64,000 bases of DNA from Sitta carolinensis (taxonomy: Eukaryota; Chordata; Aves; Passeriformes; Sittidae): contig CM063284.1 in NCBI GenBank assembly GCA_032173965.1, positions 101,432,410-101,496,409 of the forward strand, given 5' to 3'. Under the pieces are notes generated by a model. The model was given only the letters and a program-made list of their open reading frames with translations, was not told the origin of the DNA and made no database searches. Of the stretch, positions 1-12,300 are shown piece after piece; the stretch's first letter is position 1, and each line of letters opens with the position of its first letter. Position numbers and translations under genes: made by a program.

Positions 1-3000
1 GATGGGAGTAATGATGTCTCTTAACAGCTTAGTTGTCAGCCTGGTAACCCAGCTACAAGCTCCTGACAGATCAGGAACATCTGAGTTCCCATGGGACCTT
101 GTCTCTCCTAGTCTCCACCTGCCTTGCTGATGGGGAAGACCTGCAGCAGTCTCCTGATCCTCTACGTGCCTAACAGTAAACAGAGACTGCTTCATCCAGC
201 CTAAGAAGTCTCCAAAGCCTTCGAATTCCCTTGGGACCCTCTGCTAGCAATACAAGGGACAATAGCCTATCTCATACAAAATACCTTGTGTCAAAACAAA
301 ACCAAGCAAACAACATGTCTACTTTAATGTCTGACTCCTGGTCTCCTACCTTCCACCCTCCAATCTCCAGTTGCAAGGTGACCAAACCCCACTTGTCATT
401 CCTCTTCATGATTCAGCAGGAACCTCTTTAGAAGACTGTCAATAATTTCAGATTTCTGTTTGGCAAAACAAAGAAGGCTATTTGCACTGCCTTAGACAGG
501 CAACTAAGTGATTTGTCTGGGGAAATCAGACTCTTGCATTAAAGCAGGTATTTAATTTCAGTTGGACCCTTTAGGGTTGACTTATAAGGAAAGTGAATCC
601 CAGTGTTATCACATCCCTTTTCTCCTTCTCTTCCTCACTGCAACGGGCTATGCAACAGCATGGGGAGCAGAGCTGTTGAGCACCTCAAATGCAGGTATCA
701 CTGCCAGCAAAGAAACCAGTGAGGTCTTGGGCCATGAATCCACAGGCAGATCTTAGGGAAGCATTCCTAGAATAAGGTATGATAGGAATGAGTTAAGATT
801 TTCTTTTCTACATGATGTCAGCTAATGTGTCCAGAAAGAAGAAGAAACCTCTCATACTTCAATATACTTCCCACATCCTGTAAGGCAGATGCCCTTCATA
901 AACCTGAACAAGGCTCTGGCCTGTTTTAATTTCTTCAAATATTCCTCCTGTCTCTGCTTTCTACTGTGGTTGGACTGTCTTTGGGATGTTGACCAATCTG
1001 AAGGTTTCATATAAATACTGTCAGGCTCATGTTTTTTTACCTCAGCATCTGCAGACCCCTCACTTTTTTGTTACCCATAAATCTGCTCATCAGTTCCCAG
1101 GCATCTCATGATGTCTTAAATTTTTTTAAGTCTTTAACTCACATCATCTACTTGCCTTTGACAAAAACTCCATGTGACTGATGGAATTGCATCAGAATGG
1201 AAAGGAAAATATTGTATTAATGAAGAAAAAATCATCACCAGAGGTTCTAGCTAACATTTCAGAGTCTATTCAGGTTACTGTTTCAGCCATCAAAATAATC
1301 CCTAGATAAGGTAAATCCTGAGACTGAGATATTTGTTGTATGGACTTGGTAAGAAAGTAAACTTAACTACATGGGTTTAACATCATAATGAAGCTGCAGC
1401 TATTGAAATTAAGGTCTGAGCTCAAAAATCCATGAATGGCTGAATAAAACAGTGTCCAAGAGATTTACAGCAAAGGGTCAGTACAAGGTGCAGGCTGGAG
1501 CTGCTGAACATCTGAGTGTGTGTTGAGGGGGAAGCCATCTCCAGATCACATCATTTTACAGACCCATTTCGAAGCAATGAGAGAAGGAGTTACACAAACG
1601 ACAAGGTGAGGGGATGGACAACAAAGGAGCAGGCTATAGGAATGCAGGGAATAGTTCTCTCTTAACCTAGAGCACAGCAAAGCCATACTGCTGTGCCTTT
1701 GCCTTTAGACACAGCCCCTTCAAGAGGCAAGCCGGTGTAATCTGGCATACTCCGGAGCAAGGCAGGACTAATCCTCTTTCAGCTTGACTCAGTCTCACTG
1801 CAGACTCAGCTGCTGAAAGACAGTTTATTGAATGGCTGCAATGTCACCAAGTATCTCAGCCCCAAGGCTGAATGGGTTTAAAATAAACTGAAGCAAGCTG
1901 CTCCTAAATCAAACTAAGCATTCACACCACATTAAAATTTGTTTGAAGTTAAATGTGTCAGAAAAGACCCATGTTTTCAGCGAATGAAAAAGCCCTTTAA
2001 GAATACCATAGATTTTTGCTGTGCATTAAGCAGTATGTTACTCAAGACATTTCTTGGGTGTAAGCATATACATGCTGATAGGCATGTAAAAAGGCTTGTG
2101 TACTAACATCTTTATGTGTTTGATAATTGCCTTAATTTTTGCGTTGCTGAGGATTTTTTTAATTAATATGGAGACAGTCTTAATTAAAGCACATGCAGGG
2201 CAAAACAGACTAAGCCAAGAAAGTGTTCCTCCACTACCTGATAGAGAACTTCTACCACAAGATGCTCTGGTCAAAGAGGACACACCCAAAATGCCATCCT
2301 GTATCCAAACCGCACTTACTTCTCAGAGAAGAGCATAGTTATGAGAATAAAACTCTAGAATAGTACTTTGAAAGTTGTGTGACTTTAATATTAACAGGGA
2401 TAAAGCTGGGCATAAGCATCATACTTTCAGCAGAAATTTTCAAGCCATTCAAGGCAGGGTTTTCCTGAGAAACTGAGGGCACAGCACAAGCCATTATTAG
2501 GTCTTGTTGAATGCTAATGCGTGTTTCCAAGAATAAAAACTGACTAGAAAGTCTGGAAAAAAAGCATTGGTAGTGACAACATAAAACACGCAGCACGAAA
2601 ATGCCTTTGATGTGAGGGATAGAAGGTTAAATCAATCCCACTGCAGTTAGTAAAGGGATAAGAGGTATCACAGGCATTTGGGGAAAGTAAAAATCTTAAA
2701 AAATCAGCAAATCACAGGACTAGGGATTGTTACTTGATTCCTTGAATAATAATCAGGATCCTATTCAGTTTCTAAAGCAGCATAAAGGAAGAGGTGGGTA
2801 AGATGATGCCAATGTCTGCAATTAAGTGAAGACTCGGTCATACTCAGAAACAAAAGCATTTTTCATCCTTTTAAAGTTTAGCTCAGTAGCACCTGAGTCA
2901 CCTGAGTAATACCAAAATCCTGTAATAACAAATTCCTCAGTGCTTTACATACATATAAAATAGGCCCCATAGGTCTGTGCATGCATGTGTGTGTGCACCT

Positions 3001-6000
3001 GTGCATGTTACGGAGGCAAGGAGTTTTGCCAGGGTTTTCCAGACATGTGCAGCAAAAGTATGGGAATGGTAAACTGTCTTCTTGGAAAGAAACAGCTACA
3101 CTCAGTACATACAGTAAGGATTACCAAACTATTCCATTATTACTTTTGCTTATCCATATCAGAAGATTACTTAAGAGTACAGTCAATGTCTAAAAGATAC
3201 TTTGAGAATGAAGAGCTTCTCTTGTTGCATCGGTTCTACACAGTGCTCCTTGTTAATAAAATAATGATGGATAAATGTGTAAATATAAACAGCAAGTTTT
3301 CCCCTCCTATCTTTATTTTCAGCTATTTATTCTGATGAAAATATTATTGTCCTATCTTTTCTGCTTCAGCAGCAGTTCTTGTTATTTAAACATTAACTGG
3401 ATGGAACCTCTTGGCCCCCGATTAAGCTGTTAGAATAGCTAAGCTACAGATTTTGTATGTCTAGCAGTACTATAGAGTAGAAGATAAGAGGGGAAGAGGG
3501 GAAATATGCTTCAACTATATGGTGGGCATGTCAGCAACTTTTATGATGGCATCAGAGAGAGCAAAGATGCAATTTTCCCTGCCAGTATGTTATTTCACAG
3601 ACCAAGAAATGCAGAGGTTGGTTTAGAGCACACAAAGAGGTTTAAGAAAAGTTCCTGAAAGAACTCAAACCTCTGGGAGCCAGGTTCACAGGCTAGAAAA
3701 ATGGGGCTGGCTCCTTGTTTACAGGGTGCACGCAGCTGCAGAGGAGGGAGCAAAGCAGTTGTCTGTGTTTTTTAGGCAGACCAGGGCTACCCAGACTTGG
3801 CCAGCACGTCAGATTCAACTGCTCTTTCCCTTGAGCCCAGAAATAATAATGGTCTGTTTCCCCTTTTTTAATGTCCTTTCAACCATGCTGCTATTTTTAT
3901 GCTTCACTTGCTGGCACATGGATCAATCACTGTAGGACCTGATTTACAACCTGTATTCCAGACACTGCTTCTAGCAAGGGGGGGCAGAGGGACAAGTGTG
4001 TTTAAACACTCATTGTGCAGTGTCTCGGTTTCGCTCCAGGAGATATTTGGAAATATAAGGCGAAGGAAAGAGGCTGGATCCTCTATCATTTATACTAATT
4101 AATTTCTGAGCAGTGAATCAGCCTGACTGTTTCCATAGAGTGAACCCAAGACTTTCAGCCCTTGTCAGTGAGTTCCTCCTTAAAAGGCCGTTTTGTTTCC
4201 CAGGATGTATAGCACAGTCCCGCAACTCATAATGGATGGCTTTTCTAGATTAAAAGGGAAAAAAGATTGTTTTACAGGAGGAAACTAAACAAATCTGACA
4301 TCCCACACCATTTATTGACCCCCATCTAAGAAGCCTTTCTTTTAAAGCCAACACATGACCTTCATCTCCCTTGACACATGGGACACAAGCAATACTTGTT
4401 TTGATGACTGAGAACTGATTTTAGGTGTATCCACATAAATCCCATTGCTGTTAGAGTCCATTTAAGAGAAGACACAGAAGACAGACTCTCCTCTAAGGAG
4501 GAAAGAGGGGCAGAGACAATGCGTGATGAACTGACTGCAGGTCCCATTCCCAAACTCCATGTGCCACCTGGGGAGGAGGGATAGAAAACTGGGAGTGAAG
4601 TTGAACCTGAGAAGAAGAGGGAGGTGTGGTGAAGGTGTTTTAAGATTTATTTTTTTTTTTTTATTTCTCATTATCCTACCCTGATCTCATATCTAATAAA
4701 TTAAATTAATTTCCCCAAGTGGAACCTGTTTTGCCTATGACAGTACTTGCTGAGTGATTTCTCCGTTTTTATCTCAACCCACAAACTTTTAGCTGTATTT
4801 CTCCCCCTGCCCAGATGAGCAGCTTTGGTGGGCACCTGGCATCTAGCCAAAGTCAACCCACCACACTGATATAAAGCTCATTTAAATACATGTGAATTTT
4901 CCCATGTTCTCTTCAGCACATCTTGGCCCAGATTTATGAAAACAGTGATGGACTATGCACACAGCTGATGTAACATATTCTCTCCTTTTAGTATCACTTT
5001 TCAGCATATGTATGTATGTTCCAGTTGGTGTTACTGTTGTGAGGAGTTTTTCCTACAAAAATCTAGACAGTGACTATAATCCTAAACAATCTCAAGTAAC
5101 CCTAAACAAAACCAAACCAAACCAACCCTTCTTAAGATTTATTTCTGGTTCATCAGGTTTTGCAGTAACATTTGAAGTTAAACACAGGATGAAAATCATT
5201 GCTTTGCACCTTATTCCATATGATTTAAATTTTTTTGGGGTCACTGAATCATCACCGTAAAGGCCAGATCTGCAAGAGGCCTTCAGATACCTGGTTCCCA
5301 CTCAGTGGAAGTTTAGCAGGGCTTTTGTGGACATGATAATCACAATTTCGGACTAGAAAAACACCTTTTTACACATTAGCCAGGCAAGGATTTGACTTGC
5401 AAATTCTAAACTCTGATTTATAGTGTTTACTAGAGGAGTTTGCCTCCCTATCAGAGCTGCTGCTGAGGACTCAGCAGCCCGTCAAACATCAGTGTCTTCA
5501 TCAGCTCTCAGAGCTCATGACAAGATTGGAACCAAGTGCAACACATCTGGGAAGCCCAGCTTTGTCCCTCAGAGAGGAGTCGTGGCACAGTGCAGGAGCA
5601 AAGGGCAGCTCTCCTGTCCCAGGAAGGACAAGAGGCTGGCCAGCAAATCCTGTCAAGTATCCTGTCACAAAGTGTGAGAAAGGTTCCTGTGCTGCATAGC
5701 AGCTAGCAGTGTAACAAAATAACCACTGTTGCCCATTCCTCTTCATCAATTCTCCCTCCCCATCTGGCCTCACCTACAACTCTCTCAGTCAAGTGAAAGA
5801 TGCTCCACATCTGTGCTGACACCCATTGCACAGCTGAGGCTGCTCACAAAGCAAGCAGAGAACAAAATAAAAATGAAACTCCACTGTAGTCTGTAAAGTC
5901 TCTCACCAGGAGCACTTCATCTTAACTAAACATCAAGTACAAATATAACAAAAATTATTCTCAGACTAGAAAGCACCCAGTCAATAACAGTGCTCTTCCA

Positions 6001-6134
6001 AAAAGACTAGGCACTGGTCACCACCCATGGGAATACCTCTGCAATGGACAATCAACAAATACTTCTCTAATTCTCAAAAAATACCTCTTCCCCCTCATTC
6101 CCTTGAAGAAACAATGTGAGAAAAATGGTCTTAC
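1..6134. other. Non-coding AT-rich DNA, no gene recognised
   Basis: No open frame here has a recognisable domain, and those present are short and overlap on both strands. Visible details are a 13-base T run at 4650-4662, a short CCAAA-type tract at about 5107-5128, and a TG-rich stretch near 2980-3008. At 1562-1605 a short segment is bounded by an AG acceptor and a GT donor; it is treated under findings. The stretch at 5420-5700 is somewhat richer in GC and therefore carries several overlapping open frames, none with codon or domain evidence. Intergenic or intronic DNA is the simplest reading. Confidence 0.7.
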
Positions 6135-6326
6135 CACATTTTCTTCTGGCTCCTCTGATTTAGAGGATGACATAGCATGGAAGACAATGCAGCAAGAGGT
6201 GGATGGTTCATTCAATCTCTTGGCTCCATCTGTGCCCAGAAGGGGAAAGCTCTGTGCCTTTACAAAGAGAGGATTTTTTTGGTCCCACGAGCTGTACATA
6301 CCCATGCCAAGATAATGAAGTTGCTC
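6135..6326 (-). CDS. Candidate internal coding exon, 64 codons, phase 0-0
   Basis: On the minus strand a pyrimidine-rich stretch ending TATCTTTTCAG abuts position 6326, and position 6135 is followed by a GTAAGA donor. The enclosed segment is exactly 192 bp. It is open in the frame that begins at its first base, giving 64 residues that start EQLHYLGMGMYSSWDQ and end SSSKSEEPEENV. An exon of this form could be skipped or retained without a frame change. The C-terminal part is rich in Ser and Glu, like a disordered linker; a CC pair lies at residues 45-46. The same frame also stays open into both flanking introns (6018-6356), so openness alone is weak evidence. I do not recognise the family. No partner exon could be identified in the neighbourhood. 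Alternative: chance pairing of splice-like signals in non-coding DNA. Confidence 0.33.
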
Positions 6327-9300
6327 CTGAAAAGATATCTTAAGATAAAATAGCAAGAGTCAGCTGTGGTAAGATTTAGTTCAGGTCTAGTCCTTGTAGA
6401 AACACAGAAAGTAAGCAAAGCATTCCCTCTGTCACAGAGAAGCACAAACCAAATGCCTCCCTATAGGGCAAACAGGTATTCAGAAGAGACATTTGAGTGA
6501 TGGAGCTGCATGGCCAATTTGCTCCCCTCAGACACAAAAGTTGGCTAGAGGGATCAACATCTTCCTCAACTCTGAACTATTTTATAGATGCGTGAGAGAC
6601 TTTTGAGGTACTGGAAGCAGAAGGACTACAAAGCAGAATGACTTGACCACTTTTATTGCTGTGATTAGACTAATTCCAGTAACTAATCTGCCCTCACACA
6701 CACATTGTGCTACTGTGGTCTGTACATATGCTTGCCAAAAATGCTGAGGCTGCTGCTGGGAGCTCGAAGAGGAATTTTGCTTCTTTTGTTCTTGTCTTGA
6801 TGAGCTCCATGGAAAATAATGTGGTCATAAGCTGTTCCCAGTGCTGACCTGTATCTAGCAAGTGGTCTTCAGCCCTGAGCATTTGCAGCTCTTCAGAATG
6901 GATTTAGATAGGTTTCTTGGCAAATGCCAACTCTGGAACAGAAAAGTGACATTTGAAGTATTGACAAAGGATTGATATGTTTTACTGAGACACAGGTTTT
7001 GCTTAATAAGCATAGATCTGGGAACAAATTGTTTCAGATTTGAGGGTGAAGTCAGTTTTTAAACTAGAGATCAAGGAAGAAAGCAAGGTAACCAGAGGAC
7101 CAAAATCTGGGTGAAACAAAAGGTATCAGTTGTTTCCAAATTTCTGGGAGTTCACATTTCTAGACACCTGATAAAAATCAGAAGGAAAAAATGTACATTT
7201 CTGGAAACAAAATCTGGTTTTGCACCCATATGATTCTCTCTGTAGTCCTTCCCATTTGGTGTTACTTCTGCAGATTCTCAGAGCTACAGAGTCCAAGAAT
7301 GGGGACCCAGGCATGACTCACACCAGGCTGCCTCTACCACACCTACACACAGTGACACAAAAACAGAGCTGATCTTAGAGCAAGGGAGAAATTTGGCTGT
7401 CAGAGGGGAGAATCCACCCAGGAGTAGTCCCAGAAAGGGCCCCGATGCCTGGTTCTCTGGGAGAGAAGTCCTCTCTCTGCCATGGAGACTATGGGGCCTG
7501 TCAGACCACAGGAAGTCTCTGGCAGCACATTCAGAAGGAGGGAAAATTTTCACTGAAGTATGGTTCTGGCCACAATTATTTCACTCTTGAGTGAGGTTAT
7601 TATTATTTTTTATTATTGTTTTAGGAGGCTCTGTTTCATTAGAAGCGGGAAATCAGTGTATACAAACACTCATGTAGTAGAAAAATCAATAAACAGCCTT
7701 CTCTATTATAATAATAAAAACAATGAAAAAGACTTTTGAAATCTTGTGCTGTAAGAATAAGAATAAATAGTGCTCTAGTGAGTGAGTTCCTGTTTCTAAT
7801 TAGACTTGGACAACATGCCTCATTGGGCAATGAGGCCATTGTCTTCTCAGAGGTAAGAACATGATGCTTCTCAAGTGGTTTTAAGCTGATGCAGCAGTGA
7901 TAAGGTTGAAACAGGGACATGTGTGTCCCCAGCACTGCTGCCCTGAAGGCAGGAATTTTTTTAATAGTACCCTTGCCCAGAAACAGTCTTGCAAATTTCA
8001 CAGTTATTGAGCACAAAACGGAATATGCTTTTTTGTTTGTGTTTATGTAAAGGTCTTTAGCGATTGCCAGAAAGTTATGGGACTCTGGTCAACAAAGATT
8101 TTGGCCATCAAAGTGGCAATTAGAGCTGATCATGAGATTTTTGACAGCACATCATTGCACTGGAAAGCACTGATTTGTGAGAGCCAGCAAATTTCATGTT
8201 AAAACATAAAACATTTCAATTAACCAACATCCAACCACACGTAGTTTTCCACTGGAAAACTGCCTGGCTTCCTGCCAGTGAACCTGGTGGTCTGCTTGGG
8301 ACACAGGGATCGTAGGCTTGCCGCTTCCGAACAGGGAGTCTGGTAGTGCTGGGAGACCTGGCTGAAGTGAGCAGTCCCAAAGTATAGGCTCCCATCCCCA
8401 GCCTTGGCTCACCATGCTGCTCCGTAAGAACCAGCAGCAAGGCTGGAAAGAAGCACGACCTGGGGAGAGTATTTTATTTTGGAAATACCATGCGTCATTG
8501 TTTCCTATTCCTATTTTTTTCCCTATAAACTTCTCTTTTGTGGGTAATTTCGAAATAACTGGGTTAGTTCCAAATCAGAACAAAACCAAATGTCAGAATT
8601 TCCCACGAACCAGGAATCTGACAATTTGGCCAGTCTTTCTGGCAATAATCCAGCAAATTTTCAATAAAATTGGATGTGCTGCTTGATGGCAATGAGCAGT
8701 TGGATTTTCTATACAACTCTTAGTGCTTCTCAAAGAACTTTCCTATTAGAAGTAAACTGTAATTTTGCTTTCAGCTTCCAGTAGGTGAAGGTATAAGCAG
8801 TACCTGGAACAGGACTCTTCTCCAAAGGGAGTGTCCACACTACTTGGTCCTGCTGAGTCCTGCCCTGCCCTCAACATAGTGAGGGAGTGGGGGAGAAGAC
8901 ACTTTCCAGGCTCCCAGTCTCTCTCTTATTAAGCAATATTCTATAATGACAAGCTCTCAGAATAAAATGGGCCCATAGAGAGCATATATACCCCTAATGA
9001 GAAATAGGGTGATTTGTGTTAAGTGTCCTGCGCTCACTATTTTTTTACAGACCTTATGAAGTATTAAAGAGTTGGTTTGGGATAGAGAGCACAAACCATT
9101 AGCAGTCTAACTCATGACCATTGAGAAATGAGGATCGCAGCAATTACTTTCCTTTATATCAAGCAAATGTGGTTTCAATACCCATCCTGTCCAGACCTAA
9201 AATCTTCAGTGCCTTTTATATCCACACAGCACCAGGCAAGGTGATACAATAGAGATATGAGCATGGTTCAAAGCTCCCAGAGGAAAGGCCAAACTCCAGG

Positions 9301-12300
9301 TCTGAAATGAGTTGTTCAGAGAGTTTGTGATTTTTTAAGCCACCACCACTGCCAAGGACTCTATCCTGCCCTGCTCAGCCCTGGTTAAGATCCCACTGAT
9401 AGCAATAGGGATACTACACTGTATATCACATGCCTACAGACACTCCCAAGGCTGCTAATGGAGATTTCTCTGCAAAGGAGAGTGGCTCAGTCTGAGGTGG
9501 ACTTGATTTCCAAAGAGCTCCAGCATGGCCAACACAGGGAAGGTCAGCAGCTGAAGTGAAACAGCTTCATGCTGATACCTGAGACCATGAGCTGTGGACT
9601 ATGTAAGGTGCAAACCAACCTACTTTAGAGTCTTCTTTAGATGTGACAATTGTGTGGTCATTATTTACTCACATTTGTTTAGGACAGACTATTCCTCTAT
9701 TGCAGCATTTCCCAGGATTAGCCACTTAGAAATTATACCAATTTAAGAGGTGAGAGAAAAAAGAACAAGAAACAAGTACCAGGAGAGAGCACCCAACAAT
9801 GTCTTTCCAGCAAGATAACTTGCCTTTAAATTCATGTGAGACTGAGTCAAAAGAAAAATAGATTTTAAAAATTCTACCCTGATTTTGCTTACAACCACGT
9901 CACTCCAGTGAAGTAATGATGGCTATATTAGCAACTAATGAGGGCTACACAGGATTTCTGCTTCAGAGGCAACTGAATCCAGCTGAGCTGAGATGTAAAC
10001 TTGTTTTTGTAGATGGCCTGCAAGGACCTGAAATTACTGGTGTCTATCCAAAACTCTACTGTCATCAACTCAAAGCATGGAGAAAGCATAACAACCTCAG
10101 TGTGACTGTGCTGTAGCAATCACTAAGGACTTCTGTATGTATGCTTCAAAATACTTCAGGGTTTACCGTGAATACTGCAACAAAAAAACACCTGCAGAAC
10201 ACCTTGTCCCCAGAGAAGTCGTTCTTGAGGAGCAAGAACATCGCACAGAGCAATGTGCTCCTAGGGCTGGTCTCCAAGATCTGCTGTCTAGAGCGAGGAT
10301 ATCTGGTGAGAAAGTCCCTAAAGCCATGCTTTCTGGGAGACAGTAGGTGAGAGAGGAGACCTGTTGTTTCCTCATTGTGAGACAGGCAGACGCATGGGAC
10401 TACTTTCTCTATCACTTACTACACTCTTACAGAGATAAGAAAGGAGAGTGCTCTCTGCTCCACAGCTATTTCTTTCCTGAAATCCAAATAAAGGAAAGAT
10501 GCTCTGTTTCCTAGACAAACCCCTGAAAAGTTATCACCCATGATTTGAAAGGCAGAACTGGACCTGATAATCTTTCTCACCTATTGACCTCCAAACTCTG
10601 GTTTGAATCCCAGTTCATGGCTGGGATTCTGGAAGTCACAGACAGGAAACAGGAAGAAAGATTGATGTCTGTGCATCTCTGCCATTCTCCTCTGTCTCCA
10701 CACACAAGGAGCCTACCATTATGAGCTTTATTCAAGTTTGGGGAGTTTTATAAACCATTTATTACCATCTTTCAAACCACAAACAAGTAGAGATTCTGCC
10801 AGCTGGTAAATGCCTTGGCAAAAACAAAAGACATCTGAGAAAAGGCAGCTCCCAGATAAATGACACATATAGGAAAACATTAGCTACCAATTTCTAGTTT
10901 TAAGCCTGGAAATCAAAAAGGCATTTTCCAATCACTGGCAGCAAGTCCCAGTCATGCAGTGCTAGGACAAACAGTTGAGAGGTACTTGGTAACAGCCTGG
11001 CAGGGGATTCATCTGAGGGTGGCCATCTGTGTGGGTGTTGTACACGAGGTTTGTATTTCACTCTCCTCTATTAATAAGGTTAATAAGTAGAACCATGTGC
11101 TGTGCTTGTGTGTGACATGCTAAGCACATTTAATGCAATGCAGAATCTAACACCCATGCTTTAGAAAAGTTTTTTTTAAAAAGTTTTCCATGGAGGTAAC
11201 TTTCCTGAGGCAAACAAAAAATAAGCTGAAACCAGCAGATGAACTAAAATTTCTTCATTTTTCTGCTCATGACCTCAAGCTAGTAACATGAACCTCAGAC
11301 AACAAGATGTCAAACATTCACCTTTATCATTGATGCAGCTGATTGGTGTCAGATGATGGCATTGGTTTCATCAAAGTAACAGCCATGGAGCCTGGTACGT
11401 GTTACTGCTGATTGAGAAAGCTGCACAAAGAAGATCAAAAAGACAATGGAAAAACACAGAGAAAGAAAAAAGAGAAAAAACATAAAAAATATCATCTCTC
11501 CTCTCAAGGGATACTGTCTCCCTCTCACAGTTCTGGCATAATGGACAAACAAAACGAGGTACAATACAGTTCAGTAAGTAAACAGCATCGACAATTGCTT
11601 GCTATAAACCTTCAATTTACATCTTGAACTTCTGCTATAAAAAGGGGTATAAATGAGTCCTAAACACACATTAGGATCTACTATCTCACAACTTAAATGA
11701 TAATTTGGTCTCCTCCACCGGGGGGATAAGTTGGACCAGATTTGCTATACAATTTCTTCCAGCGAGAGAATTTCTGTACAGTGCGTGTGACTTTCTGTTG
11801 CTGTGCCAGACTAATCTCCAAAGCAGATCATCTGCAATTTCAGATGCATTCCCAGAAATCTATTCCTTACTTTCAATAGCTGTTGCTCTTGGTGGCAGCG
11901 GTCCTTTGTTCCTCCAAAATTTGTGTCATGCTCTTTCCTGCTGCATGGGTTCATCTTTTCAAAGGCCTGATGATTTTACATTAAAAAGGTTTTATCAGAT
12001 CAATATGAGTGCCAGCAGTGGTACGTAATTTTTCTTACAGCCACAGCTGTGGATGGTTATTTCACAGGTCATTTGGCATACGTCACACAATTTTATGGGC
12101 TTTCAAAAGCATTTTCAAGGGAAAGAAAAAGTGGAGACCTTTTCTGTAGCTACCTTTCCAGTAAGCTTTGTGCTCCTCATTTCTATCTCTGAGCTGCCAT
12201 AGACCTAAGGACTTTCTATGGGTGAAGTTATTACTTCTAAAAAGGGGCAACATTCCAGGGCTACCATGTGCAACAGGTTGATTACAGCCTTTGGGATGCA

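Noticed and set aside
8243..8261. 9-bp-arm palindrome AGTTTTCCA-C-TGGAAAACT
   Set aside because: Short enough to be expected by chance in a 64-kb AT-rich window, with no supporting context.
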